Shown here: positions 1 to 7,823 of the stretch, one piece after another
Layout: each line of letters opens with the position of its first letter
Position numbering within the stretch: the first letter of the stretch is position 1
NCBI GenBank assembly: GCA_937934645.1
Contig: CALGYZ010000002.1
Location: 1-31,457, forward strand
DNA length: 31,457 bases
Reading direction: 5' to 3'
Source: an uncultured Bacillaceae bacterium
GTDB taxonomy: Bacteria > Bacillota > Bacilli > Bacillales > Caldibacillaceae
Made by a program: the position numbers and the translations under genes
The notes under the pieces: model-generated
The model's input: the letters and a program-made list of their open reading frames with translations, nothing else
Told to the model about the DNA's origin: nothing
The model's database searches: none

Positions 1-91
1 TAATTAATTTAAGAGAAAATATATGAACGGTATGTTTTTGTCATTAATGATAGAATTTTCAAAAAGGGAGACGAAAAAGTTCGAAAAAGTA

Positions 92-120
92 TTGACGGAA
101 AGACCGGGTGTAAATATAAT
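92..120 (+). promoter_or_regulatory. Sigma-A promoter of the siderophore-binding protein gene
   Basis: A -35 TTGACG (92-97) and a consensus -10 TATAAT (115-120) are separated by exactly 17 bp. The expected transcription start is near 127, immediately before the Fur box, so bound Fur would cover the start site. Confidence 0.85.
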
Positions 121-127
121 TATATTT

Positions 128-146
128 GAAAATGATAATCATTATC
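128..146 (+). promoter_or_regulatory. Fur box
   Basis: The 19-mer GAAAATGATAATCATTATC differs from the classical Fur consensus at one base. It contains a perfect 7-1-7 repeat, TGATAAT-C-ATTATCA (133-147). It sits at the predicted start site of the upstream promoter, the usual place for iron-dependent repression in Bacillus. Confidence 0.92.
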
Positions 147-179
147 ACTTAACAATAAAAAGAAAAGGGGTAAGTACAT

Positions 180-1190
180 ATGAAGAAGCTTAAGTTTTTA
201 TCCGTCTTGTTCGCCATGCTGCTGATGCTTGCTGCATGCGGATCCGGAGGGGAGCAGTCAGCAACTGAAGATAATCCGGGTGCTGAACCGAAAGAAGAAA
301 ACGGTGCCTATCCGATGACTGTTTCTCCAACGACAAAAGCATATGAAAGCAGGGAAGGGGATGCGTTCCAGTTTGAAGATGTGACATTGGAAAAAATGCC
401 GGAAAAAATTGTCGTTTTTGATTACGGCTTCCTGGATACATTGGATGCCCTCGGTGTTGAAGGAATTGTAGGAGTTCCGCAAGATAATGCACTGCCGAAA
501 CATCTTGAAAAATATGCCGGTGATGCGTATACAAATGTTGGAACAGTGAAAGAACCTTTGTTGGAAGAAATTGCTGCCCTTGAGCCGGATATTATTTTCA
601 TTTCCGGACGTCAAGCACCGTTTTATGAGCAATTAAAAGAAATTACACCGAATGTGTTGTTTATCGGTACAACCCAGGATGACTACTGGAATACATTCTT
701 AGCATCCGTAGATATTGCTGCGGAAATTTTCAATAAAGAAAAAGAAGCTGAGGAGCATTTAGCAAAAATCGATGAGGCACTTGAAAAAATTAAAGAAAAA
801 GCCGGAAATTATGAAACAAGTCTAGTTACAATGTACAATGAAGGAAAATTATCTGGATTTGCAACAAACTCCCGCTTCGGTTATGTATATGATGTTTACG
901 GCTTTTCACCGGTAACGGAAGATATTGAAGCTTCCCAGCACGGCTCCAATTTCGGGTTCGAAGCGATTCTTGATTTTGATCCGGAAGTGCTGTTTGTCAT
1001 TGACCGTACTGCAGCGGTAGGCGGCGAATCGAATATTAAAGAAGATATGGAAAACGAAATTATTAAACAAACAGCTGCATATAAAAAAGACCGGATTGTT
1101 TACCTTGACGGTCCGCTATGGTATTTAGCCGGCGGCGGATTACAATCCGAACTGGCCAAAATTGAAGAAGTTTTATCAGAGTTAAAATAA
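180..1190 (+). CDS. Iron-siderophore ABC transporter substrate-binding lipoprotein (YclQ/FatB type)
   Basis: This is the extracytoplasmic receptor that would hand a ferric siderophore to a membrane ABC importer. The 336-aa product starts with a lipoprotein signal peptide: Lys2-Lys3, a hydrophobic core and lipobox LAAC with Cys20. A low-complexity acidic linker follows, then a Fe3+-siderophore binding fold with two lobes (KIVVFDYGFLDTLDALGVE near residue 75 and LEPDIIFISGRQ near residue 135). Length and motifs fit the petrobactin-type YclQ/CeuA/FatB group, but the ligand cannot be read from sequence. The start follows an AAAGGGG ribosome-binding site (164-170). The gene has its own Fur-controlled promoter and a strong terminator, and no permease or ATPase gene adjoins it, so it looks monocistronic. 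Confidence 0.9.
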   Translation: MKKLKFLSVLFAMLLMLAACGSGGEQSATEDNPGAEPKEENGAYPMTVSPTTKAYESREGDAFQFEDVTLEKMPEKIVVFDYGFLDTLDALGVEGIVGVPQDNALPKHLEKYAGDAYTNVGTVKEPLLEEIAALEPDIIFISGRQAPFYEQLKEITPNVLFIGTTQDDYWNTFLASVDIAAEIFNKEKEAEEHLAKIDEALEKIKEKAGNYETSLVTMYNEGKLSGFATNSRFGYVYDVYGFSPVTEDIEASQHGSNFGFEAILDFDPEVLFVIDRTAAVGGESNIKEDMENEIIKQTAAYKKDRIVYLDGPLWYLAGGGLQSELAKIEEVLSELK

Positions 1191-1204
1191 CGACTGATTG
1201 AAAA

Positions 1205-1243
1205 AAGGCGTTTGATGAGAAAATCGAACGCCTTCTTATTTTT
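1205..1243 (+). terminator. Intrinsic terminator of the binding-protein gene
   Basis: A 12-bp stem pairs AAGGCGTTTGAT (1205-1216) with ATCGAACGCCTT (1223-1234), with one G-U pair and a 6-nt loop. A U-rich run follows. Confidence 0.88.
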
Positions 1244-1283
1244 TGGAAATTGTTGCCAAACATTTTTTTGTTATCGTCAATTA

Positions 1284-1292
1284 TGGTATGAT
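1284..1292 (+). promoter_or_regulatory. Extended -10 promoter for the Ntn-hydrolase gene
   Basis: TGG-TATGAT is an extended -10 element with the start site expected near 1299, leaving about 25 nt of leader before the ATG at 1324. No good -35 is visible, only a T-rich stretch. Confidence 0.4.
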
Positions 1293-1323
1293 GAGATGGA
1301 ATGAGTTGGTAAGGGGATTGATT

Positions 1324-2391
1324 ATGAGAAAAATATATTGTAATGTCATTCAATTTCGCGGTACACATTACGATTTTGGATACTATCAGGGGGAATTGTT
1401 AAAAAATTCCATAATTGTAAAAAACAGAGAACGTCAGTGGCTTGTCCGTAAGCCCCGGTTCCATGTCCCTGAACAGGAAGTAAAACAGGCCATCACGGCT
1501 GTAGCTCCCCGTATTTGGGAAGAATTGTGCGGTTTGCGTGATGCCCTTGGTTGGCCGATGGAACGGATTTTAATGGAATTTGGCGGTTATAGACTGAATT
1601 ACGTGAAGTCAGGTTGCTCTATTTTAACAGGAAACGATTATCTGATCCGGAATTATGATTATCATCCTAAAACATATGACGGACGTATTACTGTATTTCA
1701 ACCGTCTGACAGCGGTTATGCGGTTATCGGTCCCAGCCAGCGGATTACCGGACGGATGGACGGCATGAATGAACACGGTTTGGCAATGGGATATAACTTT
1801 ATAAACAGGAGAAAGCCGGGTGACGGCTTTATTTGCACAATGATCGGGCGGTTAATATTAGAATTGTGCCGGAGTGCTGATGAAGCCGTGCAGTTATTAA
1901 AAGAAATTCCTCACAGGTATTCGTTCAGTTATATCGTTTATGATCGGACAAATACAACAAAAATTATTGAAACTACCCCGAGAAACGTCGTAGCCCGGGA
2001 AGCGGTTGTATGCACAAACCATTTTGAAATAATGACATGTGAAAACCGGCGTCATTTGGAAGATTCGAAGCGGCGTATGGCCATTATTGAAGAAAGAAGA
2101 CCTCATTTGAAAGATGCAAAGGACGCGTTCCGGTTATTTAATGATACAGACCGCGGAGTATTTTCCAAACTGTACGGAAGTTGGGCGGGAACGATTCACA
2201 CTTCCGCTTACTTTCCGAAAGACATGAAAGTATGGTTCGCTTTAGGCGGGGACAGGGAACCTGTTGAATTCGATTTCCGGAAATGGTTAAACGGAGAAGA
2301 CTTACAAGTTGATCGCATTTACGGGGAAGTGGATACGGATATCCCTTTCGTCCACATGGACGAAGATGCTGACTGGTTTCAAAGAAAATAA
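1324..2391 (+). CDS. C45-family autoproteolytic acyltransferase/hydrolase (Ntn-hydrolase, penicillin acyltransferase-like)
   Basis: The protein resembles the acyl-CoA:6-aminopenicillanate acyltransferase / choloylglycine hydrolase superfamily, which cleaves or transfers acyl groups on linear amides. Enzymes of this type activate by self-cleavage before a cysteine that becomes the N-terminal nucleophile. Here the candidate is Gly97-Cys98 in KSGCSILTG, followed by LIRNYDYHP, the typical start of the mature beta strand. An earlier ATG at 1243 is in frame, but ATG 1324 has AAGGGG 7 nt upstream and gives a 355-aa protein, so I choose it. No signal peptide is visible, so it is probably cytoplasmic. 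The physiological substrate is unknown. It is probably cotranscribed with the following lactonase gene: the gap is 50 bp with no terminator. Confidence 0.82.
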   Translation: MRKIYCNVIQFRGTHYDFGYYQGELLKNSIIVKNRERQWLVRKPRFHVPEQEVKQAITAVAPRIWEELCGLRDALGWPMERILMEFGGYRLNYVKSGCSILTGNDYLIRNYDYHPKTYDGRITVFQPSDSGYAVIGPSQRITGRMDGMNEHGLAMGYNFINRRKPGDGFICTMIGRLILELCRSADEAVQLLKEIPHRYSFSYIVYDRTNTTKIIETTPRNVVAREAVVCTNHFEIMTCENRRHLEDSKRRMAIIEERRPHLKDAKDAFRLFNDTDRGVFSKLYGSWAGTIHTSAYFPKDMKVWFALGGDREPVEFDFRKWLNGEDLQVDRIYGEVDTDIPFVHMDEDADWFQRK

Positions 2392-2441
2392 TGGAAAATA
2401 CACTTCTTTATAAATATGTAATTTCAGAAAGGAGAACAGCA

Positions 2442-3503
2442 ATGACACAAACAAAATGGATTGGATATGCAGGGACATATACAAAAGGTGAAAGTGAAGG
2501 AATTTATACATTTACCCTGGATACGGAACAAGAAAGGATTACCGGGGTAAAATGTGTTGCCTGTTTGAAGAACCCAACCTATTTAACGGTTACACCTGAT
2601 AACAAATATTTGTATGCCGTGAAAAAAGACGGAGAAACCGGCGGTGTTGTGGGTTACCGGATCGATGAAACAACAGGGGAGCTGACCTTCCTGAATGACC
2701 AATTATCGGAAGGATCGTCACCCTGTCATGTTGCTGTAAATGATGAATCGTCCTCATTGCTGGCTGCCTATTATCACCGGGGGACTGCGGAACTGTATCC
2801 TCTGGGGGAAAACGGTGAGGTCGGACAGCTCGCATCGGAAGTTGTTCATGAAGGAAGCGGACCGAATAAAGAACGGCAGGAAAAACCGCATACCCATTAC
2901 GCCGGTTTTACTCCGGACCAAAAATATGTTGTTGTCGTAGATTTGGGAATTGACCAACTGATTACATATGAAATTGCGGATAATGGGTTAAAGAAAAAAC
3001 AAGTATTACAACTCAAGCCCGGTTCCGGCCCGCGTCATCTTGCCTTCCATCCAAATGGACGGATTGCTTATGTTATGACTGAATTAAGCTCCGAGGTCAT
3101 TACACTGGAATATAACAGTGAAGACGGCAGTTTTAAAGAACTTCAATACATTTCAACAATTCCGGAAGATTTTACCGATAATAACCAGGGAAGCGCCATC
3201 CGGATTACATCCGACGGTAAATTTGTCTATGCCGGTAACCGCGGCCATAACAGCATTGCCATATTTAAAACAAACGGGGAAAACGGCCTGCTTACTCTCG
3301 TGGATATCGTAGCTTCCGAAGGTGACTGGCCAAGGGATTTTAATTTCGATCCATCCGAAAACTATCTCATCGGGTCCAACCAGGAAAGCCATAACCTTGT
3401 CCTTTGGAAACGGAATCCGGAGACAGGAAAACTGCACCTGTTACAAAAAGATGTCCGCGTCGGTCATCCGGTATGTATTGCGTTTTTACATAAAAATCAG
3501 TAA
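2442..3503 (+). CDS. Lactonase family protein, 6-phosphogluconolactonase-type beta-propeller (YkgB-like)
   Basis: This would be a cytoplasmic seven-bladed beta-propeller lactonase that, in the B. subtilis YkgB/Pgl branch, hydrolyses 6-phosphogluconolactone in the oxidative pentose phosphate pathway. Family signatures include GYAGTYTKGESEGIY at the start, KNPTYLTVTPDNKYLYAV, SPCHVAV, KPHTHYAGFTPDQKYV, GSGPRHLAFHPNG and WPRDFNFDPSENYL, which recur as propeller blades. The 353-aa length is close to B. subtilis YkgB. An upstream in-frame ATG at 2391 overlaps the preceding stop, but ATG 2442 has AAAGGAG (2428-2434) at 7-nt spacing and is preferred. The pairing with an amide hydrolase is unusual and leaves room for a different lactone substrate. 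Confidence 0.85.
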   Translation: MTQTKWIGYAGTYTKGESEGIYTFTLDTEQERITGVKCVACLKNPTYLTVTPDNKYLYAVKKDGETGGVVGYRIDETTGELTFLNDQLSEGSSPCHVAVNDESSSLLAAYYHRGTAELYPLGENGEVGQLASEVVHEGSGPNKERQEKPHTHYAGFTPDQKYVVVVDLGIDQLITYEIADNGLKKKQVLQLKPGSGPRHLAFHPNGRIAYVMTELSSEVITLEYNSEDGSFKELQYISTIPEDFTDNNQGSAIRITSDGKFVYAGNRGHNSIAIFKTNGENGLLTLVDIVASEGDWPRDFNFDPSENYLIGSNQESHNLVLWKRNPETGKLHLLQKDVRVGHPVCIAFLHKNQ

Positions 3504-3516
3504 ACCCGAAACTGAA

Positions 3517-3547
3517 AAAAGACGGAGATGAATTTTCTCCGTCTTTT
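3517..3547. terminator. Bidirectional intrinsic terminator
   Basis: AAAAGACGGAGA (3517-3528) pairs perfectly with TCTCCGTCTTTT (3536-3547). A- and T-runs at the arm ends make it usable from both the lactonase gene and the convergent transporter gene. Confidence 0.85.
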
Positions 3548-3564
3548 ACTATACGCCGGAAAAT

Positions 3565-3591
3565 AAAAAGAGCGATTTTGCGTCTCTTTTT
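3565..3591. terminator. Second terminator-like hairpin between convergent genes
   Basis: AAAAAGAG-CG pairs with CG-T-CTCTTTTT with one bulged base. Runs of A and T flank both sides, so it could act on either strand. Confidence 0.65.
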
Positions 3592-3620
3592 TTAATGATC
3601 ACGAATATTTTGCGGTTCTT

Positions 3621-5114
3621 TTAACGGATACCCTGCATATACTTTTCAATTGTCGGTGCGATCATGAATAATAGGACACCTAATATAATGGCGATAGCCC
3701 CGATCGTACCAAAATAAAGCATTTCCGTGTCAGGGCTGTAAAATTTTACAATCTGAGCATTAATGGCCTGTGCAGCTGCATTGGACAGAAACCATAAACT
3801 CATCGTTTGGGCCGAGAATGCTTTCGGCGCCAGTTTTGTCGTTGCGGAAAGCCCAACCGGGGATAAACATAATTCTCCAAGTACACAGACAAAATAGCTT
3901 AATACAAGCCATAACGGATTGACTAATGAGTCTGTTCCGCCTAAATAAGCAGGCAACAAAATAACGATAAAGGATAATCCGGCAAAAAGGATCCCAAAGG
4001 AAAATTTTCTCGGTATCGACGGCTGACGGTCTCCGAGTTTAATCCAAAGGCCTGCAAATACCGGGGCCAGAGTGATAATAAACAATGGATTCAAGGATTG
4101 AAACCATGCAGGCGAGATCCTAAAACCGGCAAATTCTAATCTGGTTCTTGTGTCCGCATAGTTGGCAAGAATACTTGAACCTTGTTCCTGTATAGCCCAG
4201 AACATAACCGAGGCGATAAATAACGGAATATAAGCAAGCAGGCGGGAACGCTCTACGGATGTTGTTTTCGGGCTTTTATACATGACGATAAAATAGCACA
4301 CAGGAATCAATATACCGAGAATCCCCACGACGGCAACGAAACGGTCGAATGTCAAGTATCCGGTTTTGATCGTCAACAAAATAAGGAGCGACAGGACAAC
4401 AAACCCGATTCCGATAATGGAAAAAACTTTTTTCTTTTCTTCCGGTTTTAGAGGATTGGCTACATATGTGCCTGCTTTGCCTAAATAATTTTTTCTTGTG
4501 ACAACGAACACAATAAGACCGATGAACATACCGACTGCCGCTATAGAGAAACCGAGATGGAAACTGTGTTTCATGCCGACTTCGCCGACGATTAAAGGTG
4601 CAATAAAAGCACCGAGATTTATACCCATGTAAAAAATACTGAATCCTGCATCCCGGCGGTTATCATGCGGTGCGTAGATATCCCCGACCATACTGGAAAC
4701 ATTCGGTTTTAACAATCCGGTACCCAAAACGATCAGCACCATGGAAAGCACAAACAGGGAAAAGCTTCCCGGAACCGCAAGGGCAATGTGTCCGAACATA
4801 ATGAGCACACCACCATAAAATACGGCTTTGGAAGTTCCGAGAATCCTGTCAGCAATCCAGCCACCGATAATGCCGGACATATATACTAATGAACCGTAAA
4901 TACTCATAATTGATAAAGCCGTACTTTGACTTAAACCCAAGCCGCCTTTGGAAACTTCATAATACATATAAAAAACAAGAATGGCACGCATACCGTAATA
5001 GGAAAAACGTTCCCAAAACTCAGTGAAAAATAAAGTAAACAAGCCTTTCGGATGGCTTAAAAATCCTTTTTGGGGAACGGTTTCCCATGTATTTTGTCGT
5101 TCTATGGCTGACAT
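3621..5114 (-). CDS. dtpT: POT/PTR2 family proton-dependent di-/tripeptide transporter
   Basis: This is an inner-membrane proton symporter for di- and tripeptides. The N-terminal family signature FTEFWERFSYYGMRAILVFY (about residues 30-50) carries the conserved ExxER motif involved in proton coupling. The rest of the 497-aa protein is a run of about 14 hydrophobic helices, including GDIYAPHDNRRDAGFSIFYM (the PTR2 signature, near residues 145-165). Length matches bacterial DtpT and B. subtilis YclF. The ATG is preceded by AAAGGAGG on the minus strand (near 5125-5132). It is monocistronic, with its own promoter upstream and terminators on its 3' side. Confidence 0.92.
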   Translation of the reverse strand: MSAIERQNTWETVPQKGFLSHPKGLFTLFFTEFWERFSYYGMRAILVFYMYYEVSKGGLGLSQSTALSIMSIYGSLVYMSGIIGGWIADRILGTSKAVFYGGVLIMFGHIALAVPGSFSLFVLSMVLIVLGTGLLKPNVSSMVGDIYAPHDNRRDAGFSIFYMGINLGAFIAPLIVGEVGMKHSFHLGFSIAAVGMFIGLIVFVVTRKNYLGKAGTYVANPLKPEEKKKVFSIIGIGFVVLSLLILLTIKTGYLTFDRFVAVVGILGILIPVCYFIVMYKSPKTTSVERSRLLAYIPLFIASVMFWAIQEQGSSILANYADTRTRLEFAGFRISPAWFQSLNPLFIITLAPVFAGLWIKLGDRQPSIPRKFSFGILFAGLSFIVILLPAYLGGTDSLVNPLWLVLSYFVCVLGELCLSPVGLSATTKLAPKAFSAQTMSLWFLSNAAAQAINAQIVKFYSPDTEMLYFGTIGAIAIILGVLLFMIAPTIEKYMQGIR

Positions 5115-5142
5115 ATTTCAATTCCTCCTTTAACATTTCCCT

Positions 5143-5172
5143 ATATTAATACAAAATAGTTGATATTGTCAA
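5143..5172 (-). promoter_or_regulatory. Promoter of the peptide transporter gene
   Basis: On the minus strand a consensus -35 TTGACA (5167-5172) is followed after 18 bp by TAATAT (5143-5148, 4/6 match). Confidence 0.6.
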
Positions 5173-5284
5173 TTATTGATGTTAAAATTATTAATTCATA
5201 AATTTTTTAAATTTAAGTTATATAAAAACGAGATACATTCTTTCTGTAATGATAAAAAAATAACGGGATAAAAAATGCCGGAAA

Positions 5285-5314
5285 TTGGAATATAGGGGAT
5301 TGTTCATTTACAAT
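5285..5314 (+). promoter_or_regulatory. Candidate promoter of the aldo/keto reductase gene
   Basis: TTGGAA (5285-5290) and TACAAT (5309-5314) are separated by 18 bp, about 35 bp before the start codon. Confidence 0.5.
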
Positions 5315-5349
5315 GAATATAGAGTCTGTAACAAGGAGGGCAAAAGTTC

Positions 5350-6171
5350 ATGAAATCTTCTCAAAAAACTGTGACTTTACATAATGGAATAGAAATGCCC
5401 CGTCTTGGTCTTGGAGTATATCTGGTAGAAAAAGAAGATACCGTTCGGACGGTAAAAACCGCTCTTGAAACGGGATACCGGGCAATCGACACTGCCGCCT
5501 ATTATCAGAATGAAGAAGAAGTGGGCAAGGCAATCCGGGAAAGCGGCATTTCGAGGGAAGAAATTTTTGTAACAACGAAAGTATGGAACGCCGATCACGG
5601 CTATGACAATACGTTGAGAGCCTTTGAGAGAAGTTTGAATAATCTCGGTCTGGATTACATTGATCTTTACTTGATTCACTGGCCGGGTAAAGATACGTAC
5701 GTAGATACATGGCGGGCACTGGAACGGTTATATAAGGACGGCCGGGTCCGTGCGATCGGGGTTTGCAATTTCAAAATTCATCATTTACAAACTTTAATGG
5801 ATCAGTCAGAAGAAAAACCGGTGATAAACCAGGTAGAACTTCATCCTTATTTTTCCCAGAAAGATCTCCGTGATTTCTGTAAAGAGCATGAAATTGCCGT
5901 AGAAGCGTGGAGTCCGCTGGGAAGAGGGCGGGTATTGGACGACCCGGTACTCATTGAAATCGGTAAAAAATACGGCAAAACAGCAGCACAGGTAGTTTTG
6001 CGCTGGCACATTCAAAATGACATTGTTGTGATTCCAAAATCGGTGAATCCGTCAAGAATTGCGGAAAATGCTGATATCTTTGATTTTGAATTATCAAAAG
6101 AGGATATGAACAAAATTGATGCTTTAAACAAAAATCACCGCTTCTTTAAAGATCCGGACGAGTTTTTCTAA
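5350..6171 (+). CDS. Aldo/keto reductase (AKR5-type, YvgN/YtbE-like)
   Basis: This would be a cytoplasmic NADPH-dependent reductase of small aldehydes and ketones such as methylglyoxal and glyoxal. The catalytic tetrad is visible: Asp47 and Tyr52 in AIDTAAYYQNEEEVG, Lys77 in VTTKVWN and His110 in LIHWPG. The cofactor-binding C-terminal segment VVIPKSVNPSRIAEN is also present. The 273-aa length is typical for the AKR5G group, although the loop-poor family makes exact substrate assignment unsafe. A strong AAGGAGGG ribosome-binding site lies 9 nt before the ATG. It stands alone between a promoter and a terminator. Confidence 0.9.
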   Translation: MKSSQKTVTLHNGIEMPRLGLGVYLVEKEDTVRTVKTALETGYRAIDTAAYYQNEEEVGKAIRESGISREEIFVTTKVWNADHGYDNTLRAFERSLNNLGLDYIDLYLIHWPGKDTYVDTWRALERLYKDGRVRAIGVCNFKIHHLQTLMDQSEEKPVINQVELHPYFSQKDLRDFCKEHEIAVEAWSPLGRGRVLDDPVLIEIGKKYGKTAAQVVLRWHIQNDIVVIPKSVNPSRIAENADIFDFELSKEDMNKIDALNKNHRFFKDPDEFF

Positions 6172-6203
6172 ATATTAGTGAAACCCTGACTCTGTATGTA
6201 AAG

Positions 6204-6250
6204 GCGGGCTTTCACAGGGAATGCATCTCTGTTGGAAAGCCCGCTTTTCC
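6204..6250 (+). terminator. Intrinsic terminator of the aldo/keto reductase gene
   Basis: GCGGGCTTTC (6204-6213) pairs perfectly with GAAAGCCCGC (6235-6244). Inside it ACAG/CTGT extends the stem. TTTT follows. Confidence 0.82.
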
Positions 6251-6402
6251 TACTACGTACATTTCAACCTGATTTTTCCACAGCGATATGCCTTGTTTAA
6301 AAAGAAAATAATTGATATGTTTATACAGTATAGCTTTTTGTGTACATATTAGAAGATTAATATTAATCCCGAGAGAAAAAATTTAAAAGGTGGGAAACCG
6401 TT

Positions 6403-6801
6403 TTGAAGATCATGTACGCGTCTACCCCGGAACAAGAAAAAAAAGTCCGCCAGTTGGTAGAATATTTTTATACTGTTATTTTCCCGAAATATTTTACCGA
6501 CCGGGAAATCAGTATGTTTATTGATTTGAATGTTTTAAATATGCTCAATTTGAATGAATTGCAAGGGACATTAAAAGAGGCCTATCAAATTATTTCCAGC
6601 TTGAACACTCTCTGTTTTTTAATTGAGTCCGATTCTCTTGCGGCGGAAAAAGGCAGCCGGTTGTTTGAAAAAAATGCAAAAATATTAAATGATCTCGGCA
6701 TGTCTTTTCCGTTTTCCCGTGATCAATTTTTAAGAGAAGGAAATGTATCCCTTGAGTCAGGAAGCATATATGTTAAACCGGCAAACGACTGGCTGGTTTG
6801 A
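6403..6801 (+). CDS. yhcU: YhcU-like DUF5365 family protein
   Basis: The 132-aa cytoplasmic protein has no known function. It looks like the Bacillus YhcU family: the N-terminus KIMYASTPEQEKKV, the central TLKEAYQIISSLNTL and LFEKNAKILNDLGMSFPF are the segments I recognise. It starts with TTG: AAGGTGG (6387-6393) is 9 nt before this TTG, while the next ATG (6412) is 18 nt away and badly spaced. It is followed 18 bp downstream by ypsA, which also uses TTG, so the two are probably cotranscribed and translated at modest level. The family assignment is from memory of the pattern, not from a search. Confidence 0.65.
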   Translation: MKIMYASTPEQEKKVRQLVEYFYTVIFPKYFTDREISMFIDLNVLNMLNLNELQGTLKEAYQIISSLNTLCFLIESDSLAAEKGSRLFEKNAKILNDLGMSFPFSRDQFLREGNVSLESGSIYVKPANDWLV

Positions 6802-6819
6802 ACGAACGGGTGGTTAAAG

Positions 6820-7380
6820 TTGATCAAACGGTTAGTCATTACAGGATATAAAGCGTATGAACTCGGAATTTTTTCACGGGAACATCCGGGAATCCCCATT
6901 ATTAAAAAAGCAATAAAACGCCAGTTAATTCCTTTGATTGAAGACGGTCTCGAGTGGATTATTCTTAGCGGCCAAACGGGTGTGGAAATGTGGGCGGCGG
7001 AAGTTGTGATCGATTTAAAGACGGAATATCTAGAATTAAAATATGCCGTTATTACTCCGTTTCTCGGCCAGGAAGAACTCTGGAGCGAACAAAATAAGGA
7101 AAAATATGAGGAAATTATAATGTTTGCCGATTATCATGCATCCGTCACCAATAAACCCTATACCGGACCGTGGCAATATACCGAGAAAAATAAATTGTTT
7201 CTCAGAAATTCTGATGCTTTATTAATGGTTTACGATGAGGAAAAAGAAGGTTCTCCGAAATACATGAAACAATTGGCGGAGTGCTATGCGGAAAAGCATG
7301 AATATCCGATATATACGATAAACTTTTATGACTTGCAGTCGCTGGTGGAAGAAGAAATGTACGGGTATGGACCGGAATAA
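6820..7380 (+). CDS. ypsA: SLOG-superfamily protein YpsA (DUF1273)
   Basis: This is a cytoplasmic Rossmann-like SLOG-fold protein; in B. subtilis and S. aureus YpsA influences cell division and the stress response, and the fold is predicted to bind nucleotides or ADP-ribose-like ligands. The diagnostic N-terminus LVITGYKAYELGIF, the glycine segment WIILSGQTGVEMWAAE (residues about 46-61) and KNKLFLRNSDALLMVYDEEKEGSPKY are all present. The 186-aa length fits the family. It starts at a TTG with GGGTGG (6808-6813) 6 nt upstream. It lies 18 bp behind the yhcU-like gene, unlike B. subtilis where ypsA precedes gpsB. Confidence 0.88.
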   Translation: MIKRLVITGYKAYELGIFSREHPGIPIIKKAIKRQLIPLIEDGLEWIILSGQTGVEMWAAEVVIDLKTEYLELKYAVITPFLGQEELWSEQNKEKYEEIIMFADYHASVTNKPYTGPWQYTEKNKLFLRNSDALLMVYDEEKEGSPKYMKQLAECYAEKHEYPIYTINFYDLQSLVEEEMYGYGPE

Positions 7381-7412
7381 AAAAGGGCTGATAATTCATC
7401 ATGCCCTTTTTT
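7379..7412. terminator. Bidirectional terminator between ypsA and the thioredoxin gene
   Basis: AAAAAAGGGC pairs with GCCCTTTTTT, with an inner TGAT/ATCA extension and one bulged base. It lies between two convergent stop codons and has T runs on both strands. Confidence 0.85.
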
Positions 7413-7415
7413 GTT

Positions 7416-7823
7416 CTATTTATGAAGCACTTCTTCTTCAAACCATTGCCGGAATACATCTTCCTCATGGTACCCTTCAATTCTTGCCGTTTCTTCGCCA
7501 TTTTCAAAATGGACGATTGTCGGCGTGCCGTTAATTTCAAAATCGTCCCAGCCTTGTTCATATTGCTTGACATCGTAAATTTGCAAATCAATTCCCATAT
7601 CTTCTGTCATTGGGACGACGACCGGGGTTGTTTGCTGACAATATGTACAATCTTCACTATAAAAATAAACGGTTACCGGTCCACCGTTGTCAATTTTGCT
7701 CTGTAACTCCCCAGGCGTAACAGATTCAACCGTTTCACCGTCATTCGTTTGCGTATTTGTCAATATCGCAACAGCCGAGAAAATGACAACGATTACTCCC
7801 AAAAAGATAAGAATCCTCTTCAA
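7416..7823 (-). CDS. Membrane-anchored thioredoxin-like thiol oxidoreductase
   Basis: An N-terminal hydrophobic helix (about residues 3-22) should anchor the 135-aa protein with its thioredoxin domain outside the membrane. The active site is Cys59-Thr-Tyr-Cys62 in YSEDCTYCQQ, and the cis-proline loop is seen in INGTPTIVHF. It overlaps the upstream DsbB/BdbC-like gene by 4 nt, so the two are translationally coupled. I infer that it is the partner dithiol substrate of that quinone-linked oxidoreductase, taking the place of a DsbA/BdbD protein. A role in reduction, as for ResA, is possible too: the CTYC motif alone does not decide direction. Confidence 0.85.
   Translation of the reverse strand: MKRILIFLGVIVVIFSAVAILTNTQTNDGETVESVTPGELQSKIDNGGPVTVYFYSEDCTYCQQTTPVVVPMTEDMGIDLQIYDVKQYEQGWDDFEINGTPTIVHFENGEETARIEGYHEEDVFRQWFEEEVLHK

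Noticed and set aside
258..632. Minus-strand frames of 114-124 codons opposite the siderophore-binding gene
   Set aside because: They are shadows of a clear lipoprotein gene, with no ribosome-binding site and no domain signal.
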